This document shows positions 1 to 12,241 of a stretch of 64,000 nucleotides of DNA, in pieces. The stretch covers positions 186,001-250,000 of the forward strand of contig JAUIRK010000992.1 of NCBI GenBank assembly GCA_030549495.1, written 5' to 3'. Every line of letters starts with the position of its first letter. Positions within the stretch are counted from its first letter, which is position 1. Made by a program: the position numbers and the translations under genes. The stretch is from Nectonema munidae (Eukaryota > Nematomorpha > Nectonematoida > Nectonematidae). A model generated the notes under the pieces. It did no database searches, was not told the DNA's origin, and saw only the letters and a list, made by a program, of their open reading frames with translations.

Positions 1-2369
1 ATTGAATATTATGTCAAGGTTACCGTGTATTTAACGGGTATGGACAAATGTGATCTAATGAGGAATCATATAAATAATACAGTTAAAATAAGTTTTCATT
101 TGTCTGTATTTTATAATTTTCAAATATACGATATAAAATTGATTTAAAAAGTTTTAAGAATAGTGCCTTCTTTGCTTGAAATATTATGTAATCTCCTTTT
201 AAAATGCTATTTAAAAAAACATTCGAAAACTAAACCTTCAAGTTTTATTACTTTTTACCGAGGTTATGGAGTGGAGTAATAATTATTATGACTCCTACTT
301 TAAAAATAGATACATTCATAATTGTTGGATTAAAAAATAAATTCATAGACACTCTCTTTAGTGCCCAAAGTTGCAAAACGCAACAAAAAATGTTGCTCAT
401 TTTTGTCTAACACTGTGTTTTTGTAACTCATGGAAAAAGATTGAAAATTGAATAAAATCAAAGAATGAACTCTTTTTACTACACAAATACCTTGTAAAGT
501 TTTTGGAAAAAAAGTTTAAAACAAATACTTTTGAAAAAATTATTTAGGATAAATTTAGTTTTTAAATGCTATTGTTTTAGCTTAGAAAAAAAGGTTATGG
601 ACATTGAAAATTTTTTGAAGATATTGTAAGAGAGACACTGTATTACAAATGTAACAATTTATAAAATTTATTAAATAAATTATAGAAAATAAATCAAACA
701 TTTTGCGTTGCAACATAAAGAGCATACGCGTTTAAGATTCAGGAAATCTTTCAATGACCATCGAAAATCCGCGTTCACCAACGACCTTGAAATATATGAC
801 ACGTCATAACTGCTCTTTCTAAAACTTGATATCTTTGTATTTAATACAGCGAAAATAATAAATATGATTTTAAAGCCTTTAAAAATGATAAATTATAATT
901 CATTTTTGGGATTTATGAAATTAAAAAATGGACATGTGTCCTACCTGCAGTAATATGAGTCCATTCAAGATTGAAGGAAATTTAAGATTTTAAGAAGAAT
1001 TGCACAAAGATTGATAACAGTAACAAGTAGGTTAATGCCATTCACGATGTAATAGATCATCATTCTTTTTTGATATTTCAAAAATAAAATATAACAAAAA
1101 TTCTTTTCTTTCCAGAAACTTATTTTTCCCTAATTCAACAATCTCAATGTTTAATTGTTTTTCCCTCAAGATTACAATACATTTTTTCTGTTTAGAAATA
1201 TACCATCGAGGGGATGTTTTTCTTTACCAAACAATTTGTTATTTTCAATCTTTAATGTTCTTGTATTGACTTCACCATAACTGACATGCATAAGCTCAAT
1301 ATCTTTCTCCAAGTTCTTTGATTATGAAGATATCGATGTCACTTATTTTCAAAGAGTTTACCATATGTTTTTTTAAGTTCACTCTGACATTTCGGTTATT
1401 TCCCTAATGATTTCTAAAGATATTTCCTTCAAATCCTTTCTGCAAAGCGTTTTCTTCAAATCAATTTGCTTTTAAACAAAACGAGGACATCCATATGTTC
1501 TCTACATATGGCTGCCTTTTATTACTTTAGGTGCATGTCCCCATCTGTAGTAAATAGTTAACAGCGGGAGGTATCTGTAGAATTATCGTCAGCTCTTGAA
1601 AAGCTTGATTATATTCCTTCATAAACTTTTTGTTTTGGTTTTTCTGATTTTCTTTTTGTTTGTGTCAATGGATTCGTATAGCTAAGTATCTTAATTTTAT
1701 CCAAAATTGTGGAATTCCTGGATGCTTTATTTCAGCTTCTCTACATTCCATAAATGATATATAATATTTCCCAGCTTAATACGGTTGTTAAGTTCCAATT
1801 CACAGTAAATTTATGATATACAAGATAGAAAAGGCGTCATCTGTCTCAAAATGTGAGGCGGACAATTTGTTTTCCTGATTTTCTTAAGGAACTTTCCTAG
1901 CTTACATAAAGCTTTACATTATTCACTCTTTTTCTCAAAAATCATTTTCATTTTGAAAAAAGCTACATTATGTTTTGAGTTTGAATTGTAAGGCTCATAA
2001 ATTCGACAAAAAAGTTTGTTATATCTAAAAATATAAAAAAGAAGAGATAAGGATGATTCATTCTTTAAACTTTTCAAATAAATTGCAAAATTACGTGAAA
2101 TTTTTTTAAAAAGTGAAGGGGACAAAATATAAGGTGAATTAGGGTTAAAAAGCCAGCCCCATTTCCTTCTCTCCCTTTTTTATTTTTGGAACACTAACAA
2201 ACATATAATAGCAAATTAACAACAACTTGATATATATACAGCATTTCACGGTTACTACGATTATGAATAACACACCTTTGATTTAAGACCATTTACAAAA
2301 ATAAAAGTATACTAAGTAAACGGAGAAAGTGTTTTTCTTCATGATAAACATGGACAAGTCTATTCCTTC
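1..2369. other. AT-rich intergenic DNA, nothing recognised
   Basis: No ORF here has recognisable motifs, and I see no terminal inverted repeats, RNA genes or long tandem arrays. The minus-strand ORF near 1919-2125 is low-complexity and AT-driven. Confidence 0.5.
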
Positions 2370-2965
2370 TGGTCTTGTCAGCAAAGGTTGGTTTCATTGC
2401 TTCTAGGATCATGACCTGTCTCCATACTAGCTTTACAGTATCGACGAAACTGTCATTCTTTATCCATTACTCTCCCAATACACTATCAAGATTAAAAAAG
2501 GTCGTGTTGCACTTTATAAAACTTCTAAAGATGAGTGTACTTTTTTATTGTGTTGTAATCAGACTGGTGAACCATACGTTCAAACGTATCCACATTTTAA
2601 AATTAGTTCCGGTGTTTTTATTATGTCAACATGTCCTCCATTCAAATGCAAATCAAAATTTTTTACATAATATCAAATTAAATATTTATAAAAATATTTG
2701 AAACAGAAGTCAAAAAATCGAACCATCGTTGAAAAGTCTTTTAAGCAAAAGTATGGTGCTTTGACTAGAATTTATGTTCTTCCCAAAAATATTGTTCGAA
2801 ATTCTGTTCTGTTACTACAGAACTGCTCATCTCACATTCCCATTTCTAAGCTGACTACAGGTGACAGCAACATCACCACTCTGTCTGCAAAAACCCCATT
2901 ACCATAATCCAGCCATATGGCAGGTAGCCTACAAAAAAATTAGGGAAAACAGATTGTACCTGAGA
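2370..2965 (+). pseudogene. Tigger/pogo-type (DDE_1) DNA transposase relic
   Basis: Broken transposase of the Tigger/Jerky branch of the Tc1-mariner superfamily. The clearest piece, near 2806-2835, reads VLLLQNCSSH followed by a segment ending in GDSNITTLSAKTPL. This matches the family pattern in which a strand with the second catalytic Asp (LLLDNAxxH) is followed by a short loop and DGNIxxxFLPPNTT. Here the Asp position reads Gln, so the copy is inactive. Just downstream, in another frame, PAIWQVAYKKIRENRLYLR resembles the usual IQPMDQGVIxxxKxxYR. Near 2375, GWFHCF resembles the GWFxRF of the upstream helix-turn-helix domain. Several frame changes and stops separate these pieces. No flanking inverted repeats were found. 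The family call rests on motif memory. Confidence 0.55.
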
Positions 2966-3079
2966 GTGTGTGTGAGAGATGCAGGCTTTTTCCTTTCTAA
3001 ATCAAATCACGCTGAAAGATTTAAGCTTTTTATTGCAGAATGGATTTATTTCATTTTATATGTAGACACTCGCTAAAAC

Positions 3080-4560
3080 TTTGTTCTTTTTTTTTTAAAA
3101 TGAGGTGGTACTAGGCGTGTGTAGGCTTCTGTATCAGCAGTAGGTCTATTATAGAGAAGTAGTACTTTTACACTTGAGCAGTCGCTCAGATTCACTCTTG
3201 GGGCTCTAAGCCACTAGTCTTTGTGCACACATCACACTGACGTATGGATCCTCGTTCCGTCACACGGTTAACGGTCTCGACAGGCCTGCAAAACCTTTAC
3301 TCCACATTTACTTTCATGCAGCGACAAATTAAACTATTACGTCTCTGCAGGCAGGCTAGCTCGGATGAAGACCAAGTCATATGTGCAAATGGAAAATGGT
3401 GATGATCTAGGCTTTGCAATCAACCAATCAGATATCTAATTTAAAGTTATTGACATTAGAATCAGCATCGATAAGTAGGATAGATGCTACTTATATTACA
3501 CAGTGATAACATGAACAAAGCATGATCTCTTGATATATACCTGAGTTAATAACCCCCTATCAAAAATTTGTAGACTATTTGTAATCAAAGCAGACAGAAG
3601 TGAAAAATAAATCTATTCATCCAAGAAAATAGAAATTAGTATTTTAATTTTAGTATAGAAATAGATATTTTCCGCTTTATCCGAAATCGGCGATGAAATA
3701 ATTCGCGTAGTTCAAACTAATGGTTAAAGCAGGGAACCAACAAATTCGTTTTTATAAACTCTAGTTTACCTTATTGTATTTTTTAGTATATGAGATTATT
3801 CATATTGATTGTAGATCAAGATGATTTGGTGGCGAATTAAGTCTTTCTAAAAATCAATGCTATTGCATTGTTTATGACTATTCTTCATTGTTACTTGGTT
3901 TTGTTATTGTAAGTTATTAGAATTATATTATAATAATTTTTTAGTTCTTTAAACACTTTTATAAGAAGTTTGCTAAACACCTACGATAAATGTGATCTGA
4001 TCATTTTGAGCATCAGTTTACCAAAGACCAAAAATATATATTTTAGACATTTTTTTGCAAAAATTTTTAAAAAGCGCTAAAAAGATCAAAATTTTTAAAA
4101 ATTTCCTTTTCAATCACTTGAATCCTCATTGCAAATGTATTCACATAAAGTTTTCCAATTTAGTTTCAAACACGAAAATTGATCTCCAAAATGATTGCAA
4201 CAAAAAGAATGTACTAGATTCTGAAAAAACCGATCATTTTTATTTGAACTGTAATAGCAAAAATGACCAACTTTCTACTACAACCAAATTAAAAACACAA
4301 ACATTTCCATCGCCAATCAAAATTAATTGATGGAATCGACACATATAAAGCGTTGCCAGATGCAAAAAGATAACATTTTGGTCTGGAGGAAAAAAAGGAA
4401 GAAGAATTTACCAGGTTAAAAATATATCAATGGCAGCTAGTTAATCAAAATAAGAAGTTGATGATCAAATTTTATTACTAAGAAAAGAAGGAATTTCTAT
4501 CCAGAAATAGTTGAAGGTTCGATCATAATGGTTCCGTTAAAATATTTCAAAGTTCATACA
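3080..4560. other. Intergenic DNA, nothing recognised
   Basis: A slightly GC-richer patch (about 3110-3340) and a lysine- and asparagine-rich ORF (4055-4330) are present. Neither shows known domains, splice-supported structure or transposon ends. Confidence 0.4.
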
Positions 4561-4714
4561 TCCCAATCATTTTGAAAATGACATGTTTGTGAAGTCTACC
4601 TCGTTCTCCTCGGGGAATAGGTCTCTGCGCCTGACTCCCTTAATCCCCCTCTCCAGGACTCTGATATGTTGTAGGCTTTAGCATAAAATGTAAAAAATAT
4701 GTTTTAGAATATAC

Positions 4715-5161
4715 TTCTTGAATTGAGACCCATAAAGTATTTTAGGACTTTCGGAAACAAATTTACGGATGCCTCTTCGAAGTTTTTGCATATAGCAGAT
4801 GAAATTAACCAATATGCAGACGTGTAGGTTCGTACTTCGTAATCCGTTGTTTTGCAAACCACGTTGTAGTAAGGACATTCTGAGTCCCCGCAAAATTTCG
4901 GAATCCGGCCTTTTGGTCTGTAAAATTCTTACATTTGAAAAAAAGAAAATCTCATAAAGAATATCGAAAAGATTACGTTTTTGCGAACTTGTATTCTGAA
5001 ATATCATTGTACTGATTTGACAGAAACTTTAAAAGTGGACCTATGAAGGGTATTTCAGCCATTTCGTACTCCAAATCCCAATCAAAGCCTTTCGACGTCG
5101 TTGATCCAAGGAAAAGGATAAAGAGAAGAGAAGTTAAAGGTGCAAATTTCATCTCTGCCAT
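4715..5161 (-). CDS. SOUL/heme-binding protein 2-like secreted protein, 5' part (two exons)
   Basis: Exon 1 (5161-4977) encodes a signal peptide: charged start, then a hydrophobic run LTSLLFILFLGS ending near STTSKG. ATG at 5161 or the in-frame ATG at 5152 could be used. A 59-bp intron (4976-4918, GTAATC...TTTACAG) is inferred; it splits a codon so that exon 2 reads PKFCGDSECPYYNVV, then YEVRTYTSAYW and FEEASVNLFPKVLKYFMGLN. This fits the SOUL family pattern (CPxYxVV, YEVRxYxxxxW, FxxAxxxGFxxLxxYIxGxN). Family members bind heme or related ligands; a signal peptide is common in arthropod members. Exon 2 either ends at a GTATAT donor near 4714 or runs into a stop at 4706-4704. The usual MTAPV segment and the C-terminal two thirds are not found down to position 1, so the gene is truncated or its 3' exons lie elsewhere. 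Family call is firm, completeness is not. Confidence 0.7.
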
Positions 5162-5189
5162 TTACAATTTTTCTCGATACACAATTAAC

Positions 5190-5201
5190 TTATATATAAA
5201 G
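5190..5201 (-). promoter_or_regulatory. TATA box for the SOUL-like gene
   Basis: On the minus strand the sequence TTTATATATAAG lies about 30-40 bases before the ATG codons at 5161 and 5152. A start site about 30 bp downstream would give a very short leader, which favours the ATG at 5152 if this box is used. Confidence 0.5.
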
Positions 5202-5219
5202 GGAGCTTGACGCCATAAA

Positions 5220-6850
5220 AAAAAAAGCTTGCGCGTAAGGTGCAAGGCTAGAATTGCAGAAATTATGAAATTAATTGTCGCTACACACTATCTTCGCAAG
5301 CAATCACATAAAGCTATAAGTGGAACTAAGGTCAACTTCAAACACCGAAAAATTATATAAAGCCTAAAGCTAGAAATTTATAACTTTCATAAATTTTCTT
5401 ATTTACTCTCCTGTCTTACAATAACAGCGCGAATCTTTTTTACTTTTCACAATGTCAAACATAATTTTGAAAAATGCTTTCAAAGAAAAAATTAATTACT
5501 TTATAACAGTGTCTTCTACTCACCCTTCTTTATGATTATTTTTAAACTTTTGAGCATATACTTTATTTTATTTTCAATTCTGGAAATTTTTTTCACTAAC
5601 TTAGTTTTGGACATTTTTTTATTTTTATCCATTGCTCATCCCTAGCTAAAATCTCGAGGAAAAAAACCAGTAAGGCAACTTCCCCCATCCACCCGGGCAA
5701 TCTTGCCAAATATATTGATATATTTATATAGTGCAATAAGTGCATATTGTTACTTTTAACTAGAATTTAAAATTAAATTTTAATAAAAGCAAGTTTAACT
5801 GTTTTTTTAATATATTTAATTTCAATTTTTTGGTTTATTCACAAAGAAGAATAGTTATCTTTTTGTTTAGACTAATATAGGTATAGGTTTGATTTTTCAA
5901 ACGGACTTTATTTCTTTCATTTCGGAAAAAAATCTTTCCATACTTTGTTATTAGAGGAATTTATGTTAGTATTTTTAGGAAAAATATTCTAGTTTATAAT
6001 TATTATAACAAACTTAATTGAAAAAAACATTGTCCTTATTTTATCGAAAGATTTTGTAAATCAAGCCAACAAATTTGTAAAAAAGCTAAAAAATTCATTT
6101 TGACTTTTGATAATTGGATGAAATTAATATGACTTAATAAATGTATACTTGATTTTTTGAATGATATATAGTTAATTTGATATAGGAATATAACAGGCTT
6201 TGAACTTCTATGTTTTGATAAAATGACTGGTATTCTATAAATCAAAAGGCAGACCAATAAGATTAAATGCCAATAACTGTGCTGCCTTTTCTACTGTAAA
6301 GCTGCTTCATTATCCGAATATACTAGATTCCCTTTTGAAAAATTGTCCTTCTGTCTCAAAAGAACGAATAAAAATTGAATATATAATATTTTTTGCTCTT
6401 TGTATACTTTGAAGAATTATAAGTGAATATATGTGATTTTTTTCTTATATTTTCCACGAAGTCACGAAAATGAAGAGAATGTTGTGATGAAAAACTTCCC
6501 TAAAACTATTCTACTTTCCATTAATTCTACAAAGTTTAGTAATTCAGGAATTATTTTTTGTTCCCTGGCCCTTGTTGCATTCTAAACTGCAGTTCATCAG
6601 ATTTTTTCAAACTTTTAATTACTACGTTAACCAACTTCTTATGAGGAAAGCACACAACCCCATGATTTCCAATTAAATGAATACCATTTAAAGCATCCGA
6701 AGAAATCCTATAAATTATTTTAAAAGGTTTAATTCGATTCTCTAACTATTTCAAATTTCTCAATTCTTTTAATAAGCTCTTCGGCTTTTGACAAAATTTC
6801 CTTTACGAAGTTAATTATTATTATTTGTGATATGATTGGAAATAAAAAGA
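5220..6850. other. AT-rich intergenic DNA, nothing recognised
   Basis: No supported gene, inverted terminal repeat or tandem array was seen. Short ORFs are poly-A/T driven. Confidence 0.4.
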
Positions 6851-6856
6851 GTACCT

Positions 6857-7628
6857 GGACATTTGGCCGAAAGACAATTGGCCGACAGACATCTGACCGA
6901 ATGGATATTTACTCAACGTACATTTGGCCGCACAGACATTTCACCTAACGGACATTTGACAGAACAGACAATTGACCGAACAGAACAGAGAATTGATCTT
7001 TCGGCCAAATTCCCGGATACGGTAAAGATGCGTATGTTATCTTACGCTATTTATAACACAATTTTGTATATCCTTACGTGCCACCAATGAAATGTATTCG
7101 TCTACAGAGCACAAGATTCACGCTTATAACTGCATTCGGACCTTCGTTCATCGAGTATTAAGCAACTATGTAAGCAATCACTCTTGCTCCCTCAGGACTA
7201 ATTTGCTATATTTTTGTAGGTTATAAGGGCCTAACTAATTATTTATTACTGATCCACAAAAAACTGCCCACAATCTTCCATTTTATGGTTGGCTTTGAAA
7301 ATATGCTATACTATAATATACTATACTAACATCGACTCTAAGACTAACAATATTCTAACTATGGTAAACCTAGTTCTAAAACTAACAATATTCTAACCAT
7401 GCTAACACTAACTCTAACAATATTCTAACTAAACTAATTGTTTATTCTAAACGTTTATTCGATCAAATGTCCGTTCGGTCAAATGTCTGTTCGGTCAAAT
7501 GTCCGTTTGGTGAAATGTCGGTTCGGTCAAATGTCTGTTCTGCCAAATGTACGTCGGCTAAATGTCCATTCGGTCAGATGCCTGTCGGCCAAATGTCTGT
7601 CGGCCAATTGTCTTTCGGCTAAATGTCC
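6857..7628. mobile_element. Foldback-like element 1 (GGACATTTGGCCGAA arms)
   Basis: Both arms are built of variants of a unit of about 14-16 bp such as GGACATTTGACCGAAC. The left arm (6857-7016) reads forward and the right arm (about 7455-7628) is its inverted copy. The outermost parts pair best: GGACATTTGGCCGAAAGACA at the left against GGACATTTAGCCGAAAGACA read inward from the right. The loop (about 7017-7454) is noncoding and carries its own short repeat, CTAACAATATTCTAAC, at 7320-7437. No target duplication was recognised. ORFs over the arms are repeat translations, not genes. Architecture resembles Drosophila FB elements, but no sequence relation is claimed. Confidence 0.75.
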
Positions 7629-7871
7629 GAACACGATAAAAAGTGTTACGGATAGAACATAATTTTGAAACTTTACACATTTATATATTTGCGACATTTT
7701 AAACTGTATTATAAGCAAGTTTTGCTCACATCAAATTATTTCTAGACAAACTAAAATACGTAGTTTTGTTATTTTGGATGAGATCGCAGAGATTTAGGCT
7801 TTTGAACCAATAAACAAAAATGCTAATTTTTTGCCTTCCTACTACTTAATCTTTGATGTTAGATGAATAAG

Positions 7872-8190
7872 ATTAAAAATAGTAACTAAAATTAGTATTA
7901 TTTTCAATAAATTTTTACTTTTTAAAAATATTCATTTCAATAGGATAGATTTTTATGTTCATTTCATGCATATTTAGTCAAAATATGTTTTATTGATAAA
8001 AAATAAACAAGTTAAAATACTGTCATGACGTTATCAAAGAAGCATAATTTTCTTTCTCTCAAATAAATTTGGAAGCTGGAAGATGCGTCGCTTTGAAAAG
8101 GTTTACTGTATATATATTTTTATTTTTTATATATATAAAAACAAAACAAATGAAGAAAATTATAGTAAATATATGGAAGCACATATTTAC
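7872..8190 (+). repeat. Interspersed repeat, copy 1 (pair with 11426-11745)
   Basis: The stretch from AAAATTAGTATTATTTTCAA through TGTTTTATTGATAAAAAATA to TGTCATGA is repeated at 11426-11600 with scattered differences. Both copies are later followed by GAAAATTATAGTAAA and TATGGAAG, separated by unlike sequence. This indicates two old copies of one dispersed element. No ends or coding were identified. Confidence 0.6.
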
Positions 8191-8199
8191 ATGAGTAAG

Positions 8200-9580
8200 T
8201 TTGTGAATAATCTAAATGTAAATTGTGTGCAGATGTGTGCGTTCGGGACAGGTTTTAAGGCTGTTTGAAGTGCTTGAAGAACGTAAAATTTAACAAAAGA
8301 GTTTAGGGGTGCATCCTACTACCGTATGGTGCATATGAGAGGTAAATTCAAATCAAAACTTTGTTTAAATCTTTACCATATTAATAGGAGACACATAAAA
8401 CCTTTGGAGGAAGCATACTTGCGTAGACTAGAATTTGAACCTACGGTGAAAAGGCAAATGAAATTTACGAAGAGGGAGAGAAATTTTTTTATAGGACATA
8501 AAAATAAAAAAATAAATTATAGAGCAAGATGGGGTATGGTGGAAGCGTAAGATTGCGTTAAGTTTGATTCTCGATCGTGACACACGTAACATATGTGAAA
8601 TAATGGAAAAATATTGTCCACTTTGATACAATACCCTTAAAAGTAGCTTACCTTTTGAAACATATTTGTCAAAGTGAGAGATATCATGTGATTCACAATA
8701 GCAAAAAATTTGTAGGCGAAATGTTCTTCACTGCTCACACATTTCAATCAATTTGAATTGAATGCAAGACTTTAATATCATGCATAAAGTTAGTTCAAGC
8801 CAATCTTAGTCAACCAAAGTAAATTCAAAGGGACTATTTTAACAAAATTTGGAAGAGAGATGTCTTTTAAGATACATATATATGTAGGCATGTGTCTGTG
8901 AAGTTCCTTATCATATATTTTTGAATACGTTCCTGTTCAAAACGTCGAAAAACAAATTTTTCAAAAATATGAATATCTTATTCATATACTATATTTATAA
9001 TCAAATAGCATGGAATTTGATCCTAACTTACTCTCCAAAATTTAATAAATGTAAACGACGATTTAAATGAAAAACTAAAAAATAAGTTTTTTTACTGGAT
9101 ATGTGTATTTAGGTGTAGTTCGGGGAAAAGATGTCGCGCTTTTCAGGCACCTCCTAACAAGAGCAACACCATCTTTTATTTTCCTTAAACCTATTTTTCC
9201 GTTTTTTGAATATGCGCACTTTGTGGTGCTTGAAATATAAATAAAGTTTTTGCAAAGCCTTTTTCCTTCCGTATTTTTCCGCTATAAATGTCTAATGGAA
9301 ACGCAATCTTCTCCTTTTATAAAGTGTCTACATTTTCACGTAGTTCCAGGCGGGGCGCAAAATAGAGCGCACGGGTCCCCCTTTTCCACCTGTCTGATCT
9401 AATCCTAAGAACTAAAAGCGTATCCATAGGTAGAAATGGTCGTGTTGAGAGCAACGGACTGATTTGCCATTCTTCTTATAGACATTTATTCTCACTTACC
9501 AAATTTTTAGAAGCGTGAATTATCTCTAAAATATTGCAATTTGACAAATTTCTTTAATAAAGGTGTAACAATTTGTTTTC
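8200..9580. other. Intergenic DNA, no supported gene
   Basis: A basic ORF at 8326-8550 and a GC-richer patch at 9330-9410 are present, but neither shows a family motif, splice support or repeat structure. Confidence 0.35.
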
Positions 9581-9589
9581 TTTCACTAT

Positions 9590-10500
9590 ATATTTTATCT
9601 ATTCCGTTTCTTCTGAAATGAATACAATTACTGATACTACTCCAAGTGAGCATGAAATTTTATCTGACCTTTGGAATTTTGGTTCTCTGTTTCATCTGTT
9701 AAATTCAAATGATAAATTGGAAGTTTCAAAGTTGGTTGCTTTACATACAAAAGTTTTAAACATATTTATATGCTATGATGGCCGACAGAATAATTAATAA
9801 AGAGAAATAAGCAAGTGACGGATATAGTTTGAAATACTATTCTTGTGGTAAAAAGTCTAGTACTGTGAGATCAGAATCATTTTTTGCAAAAAGTCACATC
9901 AACTTCAAATCTATGATTTTGTTCATTTATGGATCGTGTTGTGCCTATGCATAGGATGCTATTATTCATGAAGCATCTGTAGAGAGTTTGCTTCAAGTAG
10001 GCTAGAAAGAAATATGCAACTTTTGATTTTGGTGAAAATTTTGAACAAGTTATAGTGGAAGTTGATGAAAGCAAGTTTTTTCTTTGAAGATATCACAGGA
10101 GTACTTTGAGGGAAGCTGACTCACTGTTTGAAGCAACTGAAAAAATAGTAAATGTATTTTGGATGAAGTTGTAGATGAAAGAGAAATAATTATACAACGA
10201 AACATACAACCGGAATCCAGTATTTTTTCAGGATGATGTTTGGTCTGCTTTTAGAAACATTTCTAACCTTAATAATGGAGTCTATGATCTTTCGATACAA
10301 AGTAACTGAACACAAATAATATAAAGTTTCACTGGCAAAACATTGAAAATCTTTGGATGCGGATAAAAGACATTCAAAAGAAAGTTTGACACCTCAAAGG
10401 AATTAGTTTGTTTGGAGAAGCCACTTTTCAAAAACAAAATAAAGTCGTCTGTTTTTATTCTCTTATAAAAGAAATATTGCAACGTCAAAGTGTTCAACAG
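9590..10500 (+). pseudogene. Merlin (IS1595/ISXO2-like) DNA transposase relic
   Basis: Pieces of a Merlin transposase lie in order on the plus strand. Near 9840-9900 is a segment with the pattern YYSCGKKSSTVRSESFF, like the family's zinc-site CxxC plus SVRxGSFF. At 10055-10072 the first catalytic motif reads VEVDES (VEIDES in the family). From about 10231 come DVWSAFRNISNLNNGVYD and then, near 10325, NIENLWMRIK, matching the family's CWxAYxxL...GY and NxIExxWxxxK blocks. Several frame changes and stops interrupt the reading, so it is inactive. Merlin elements normally leave 8-9 bp target duplications; I could not identify ends. The family call rests on several collinear motifs. Confidence 0.75.
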
Positions 10501-10559
10501 AGATAATGAATCTATCTTTTATTTTTATTTATAAAGACATTATTATGTGAGTAAAAACT

Positions 10560-11220
10560 TGATTTATGTAAATTTTATGCTGAATCTTTAGTAAAATATA
10601 TTCAATGAAATGCTAATATAAAATAATTTCTATAAAAAAATGTTCAGCAACTTTTTTATAAAAAGATTATTTGAAAAAAAAATTTGAGAGTAGGGCTAGT
10701 TTGTTGGTGCGAGTTTTTTTGATGTATTTTCTTTATACTCTGCTTCTATAAGGTTAACGTAAATCCTCACTCAAAATGGTGTAATAATCCTACATTTTGT
10801 GAAGCATCAATTTTCCTTTTTAAATGTAAAAATTAGGTTTCAGTTTGTTATAAGTACTAATTTTCGAAAGTTCATTTACTGATTTCTAACGAATCGTTGA
10901 TCGTTATTCTAAGCTTATAAGTTAGTACTAAGTTTACTGACTAAGAAGAAGAAGATTTATTTATCTAATTCACTATAAACAAGATCAATATTTATACTTT
11001 TGAATTCAACTACGAGTATACACGTAAAGCCAGCAAAAGCCCGTTTCAGTCTAACTTATGGGGATAAAAGCTTAATGCAGTAGGGGTTATATTATATATA
11101 TAGTAAGCCCTCTACTAAAATACGACTTCTTCAGAGATACGACTTTATTTACACACACAAATAATATTTACATTAATTATGCCTCTCTTAAACGACCTGT
11201 CTAAAACATCAATTTAAAAT
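10560..11220. other. AT-rich intergenic DNA, nothing recognised
   Basis: No ORF, repeat end or RNA gene could be supported. Confidence 0.35.
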
Positions 11221-11222
11221 GT

Positions 11223-11385
11223 TGATAAAGGTACCTTGGGTGCGTTTTCATTGAAAAGGCACTGATGTACCGCTTATATCAAACTATGAACAAATTGGAA
11301 TCAATGAGGGATCGAACCCAGAGGCTTCCGTGCTGAGTCCATCATCTCAACCAACTTGTCATGCCACCCTAAAGGTAAAGGTACC
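11223..11385 (-). mobile_element. tRNA-derived SINE, copy 1
   Basis: On the minus strand a tRNA-like head carries a B box (TGGGTTCGATCCC, about 11308-11320). It is followed by CATAGTTTGATATAAGCGG, then a body ending in ACCCAAGGTACCTTTA. The same order of modules occurs at 32041-32192, 42590-42712 and 55062-55180. B box plus a shared non-tRNA body marks a SINE rather than a tRNA gene, because no acceptor-stem fold closes it. Confidence 0.7.
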
Positions 11386-11425
11386 GTGTATATAATATGT
11401 ATAGCGAATACATCTTTATTTCTTT

Positions 11426-11745
11426 AATGATTTTTTTTTAAATATTAATTAAAATTAGTATTATTTTCAATAAATTTCTACTTTTTAAAATTTTTCATTT
11501 CAATAGGATTGGTTATGTTAATTTTATGCATATTTAATCAAATTATGTTTTATTGATAAAAAATAAACAAGTTAGAATATTGTCATGAAGTTATAAAAAA
11601 ATCAAAATTTTTGAAACACCCTTGTAACGACAACCTTTCTAATACGGCTTTTTAAATAAGGGTGCATGATGTGTCGCATTGACAGGGCTTAACAAAATAA
11701 AGAAAATTATAGTAAAAATATGGAAGTATAAATATGGAAATATTA
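11426..11745 (+). repeat. Interspersed repeat, copy 2 (pair with 7872-8190)
   Basis: Diverged direct copy of the repeat at 7872-8190. The best-conserved portion contains TGTTTTATTGATAAAAAATA followed by AACAAGTTAGAATATTGTCA. Confidence 0.6.
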
Positions 11746-12241
11746 TATTGACAAAAAAAAATTTTTTTTAATATTTTTTTCTTTTATGCTCTCATTTCCA
11801 AATGTTTGTATTGCTTTGAGAATTTACTTGACAATACTTGCAACTGCCGCATCAGGTGATGAAGTTTCTCAAAACTAAAGTAAAGTAAAATGTACCTACG
11901 GTCTACAATTTCTCAAGACAGACAGACTAAACGATTTGGCAATGATTTCTATAGAAAATAAAATTGAAAAATGATTGATGATCATAAATTTATTACGAAA
12001 GATTTCGCGGATAAAAAAGTTATAGAAGTCTTTTTCCAAAAATAAAAATACCCTTATTAAAAAAGGGTCATTAGATTTCGCGGATAAAAATGTCATCTTT
12101 CATAACAAACTATTTGAGATCTTGTTTTAAAACAACGTGCTCTCGGTTTATTATTTGATCAATTAAGAATTTATATATCATAATTTTCGTGTCTACGGGT
12201 AAAAATTTATATTACGGAAAAAGAAAATGGTAAGATTTTCT

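Noticed and set aside
6836-7718. ORFs rich in LAERQLADRHL-type repeats on both strands
   Set aside because: Translations of the foldback arm words, open in several frames because of the repeat.
8326-8550. Basic 74-codon ORF
   Set aside because: No recognisable motif, splice site or homologous copy in the window.
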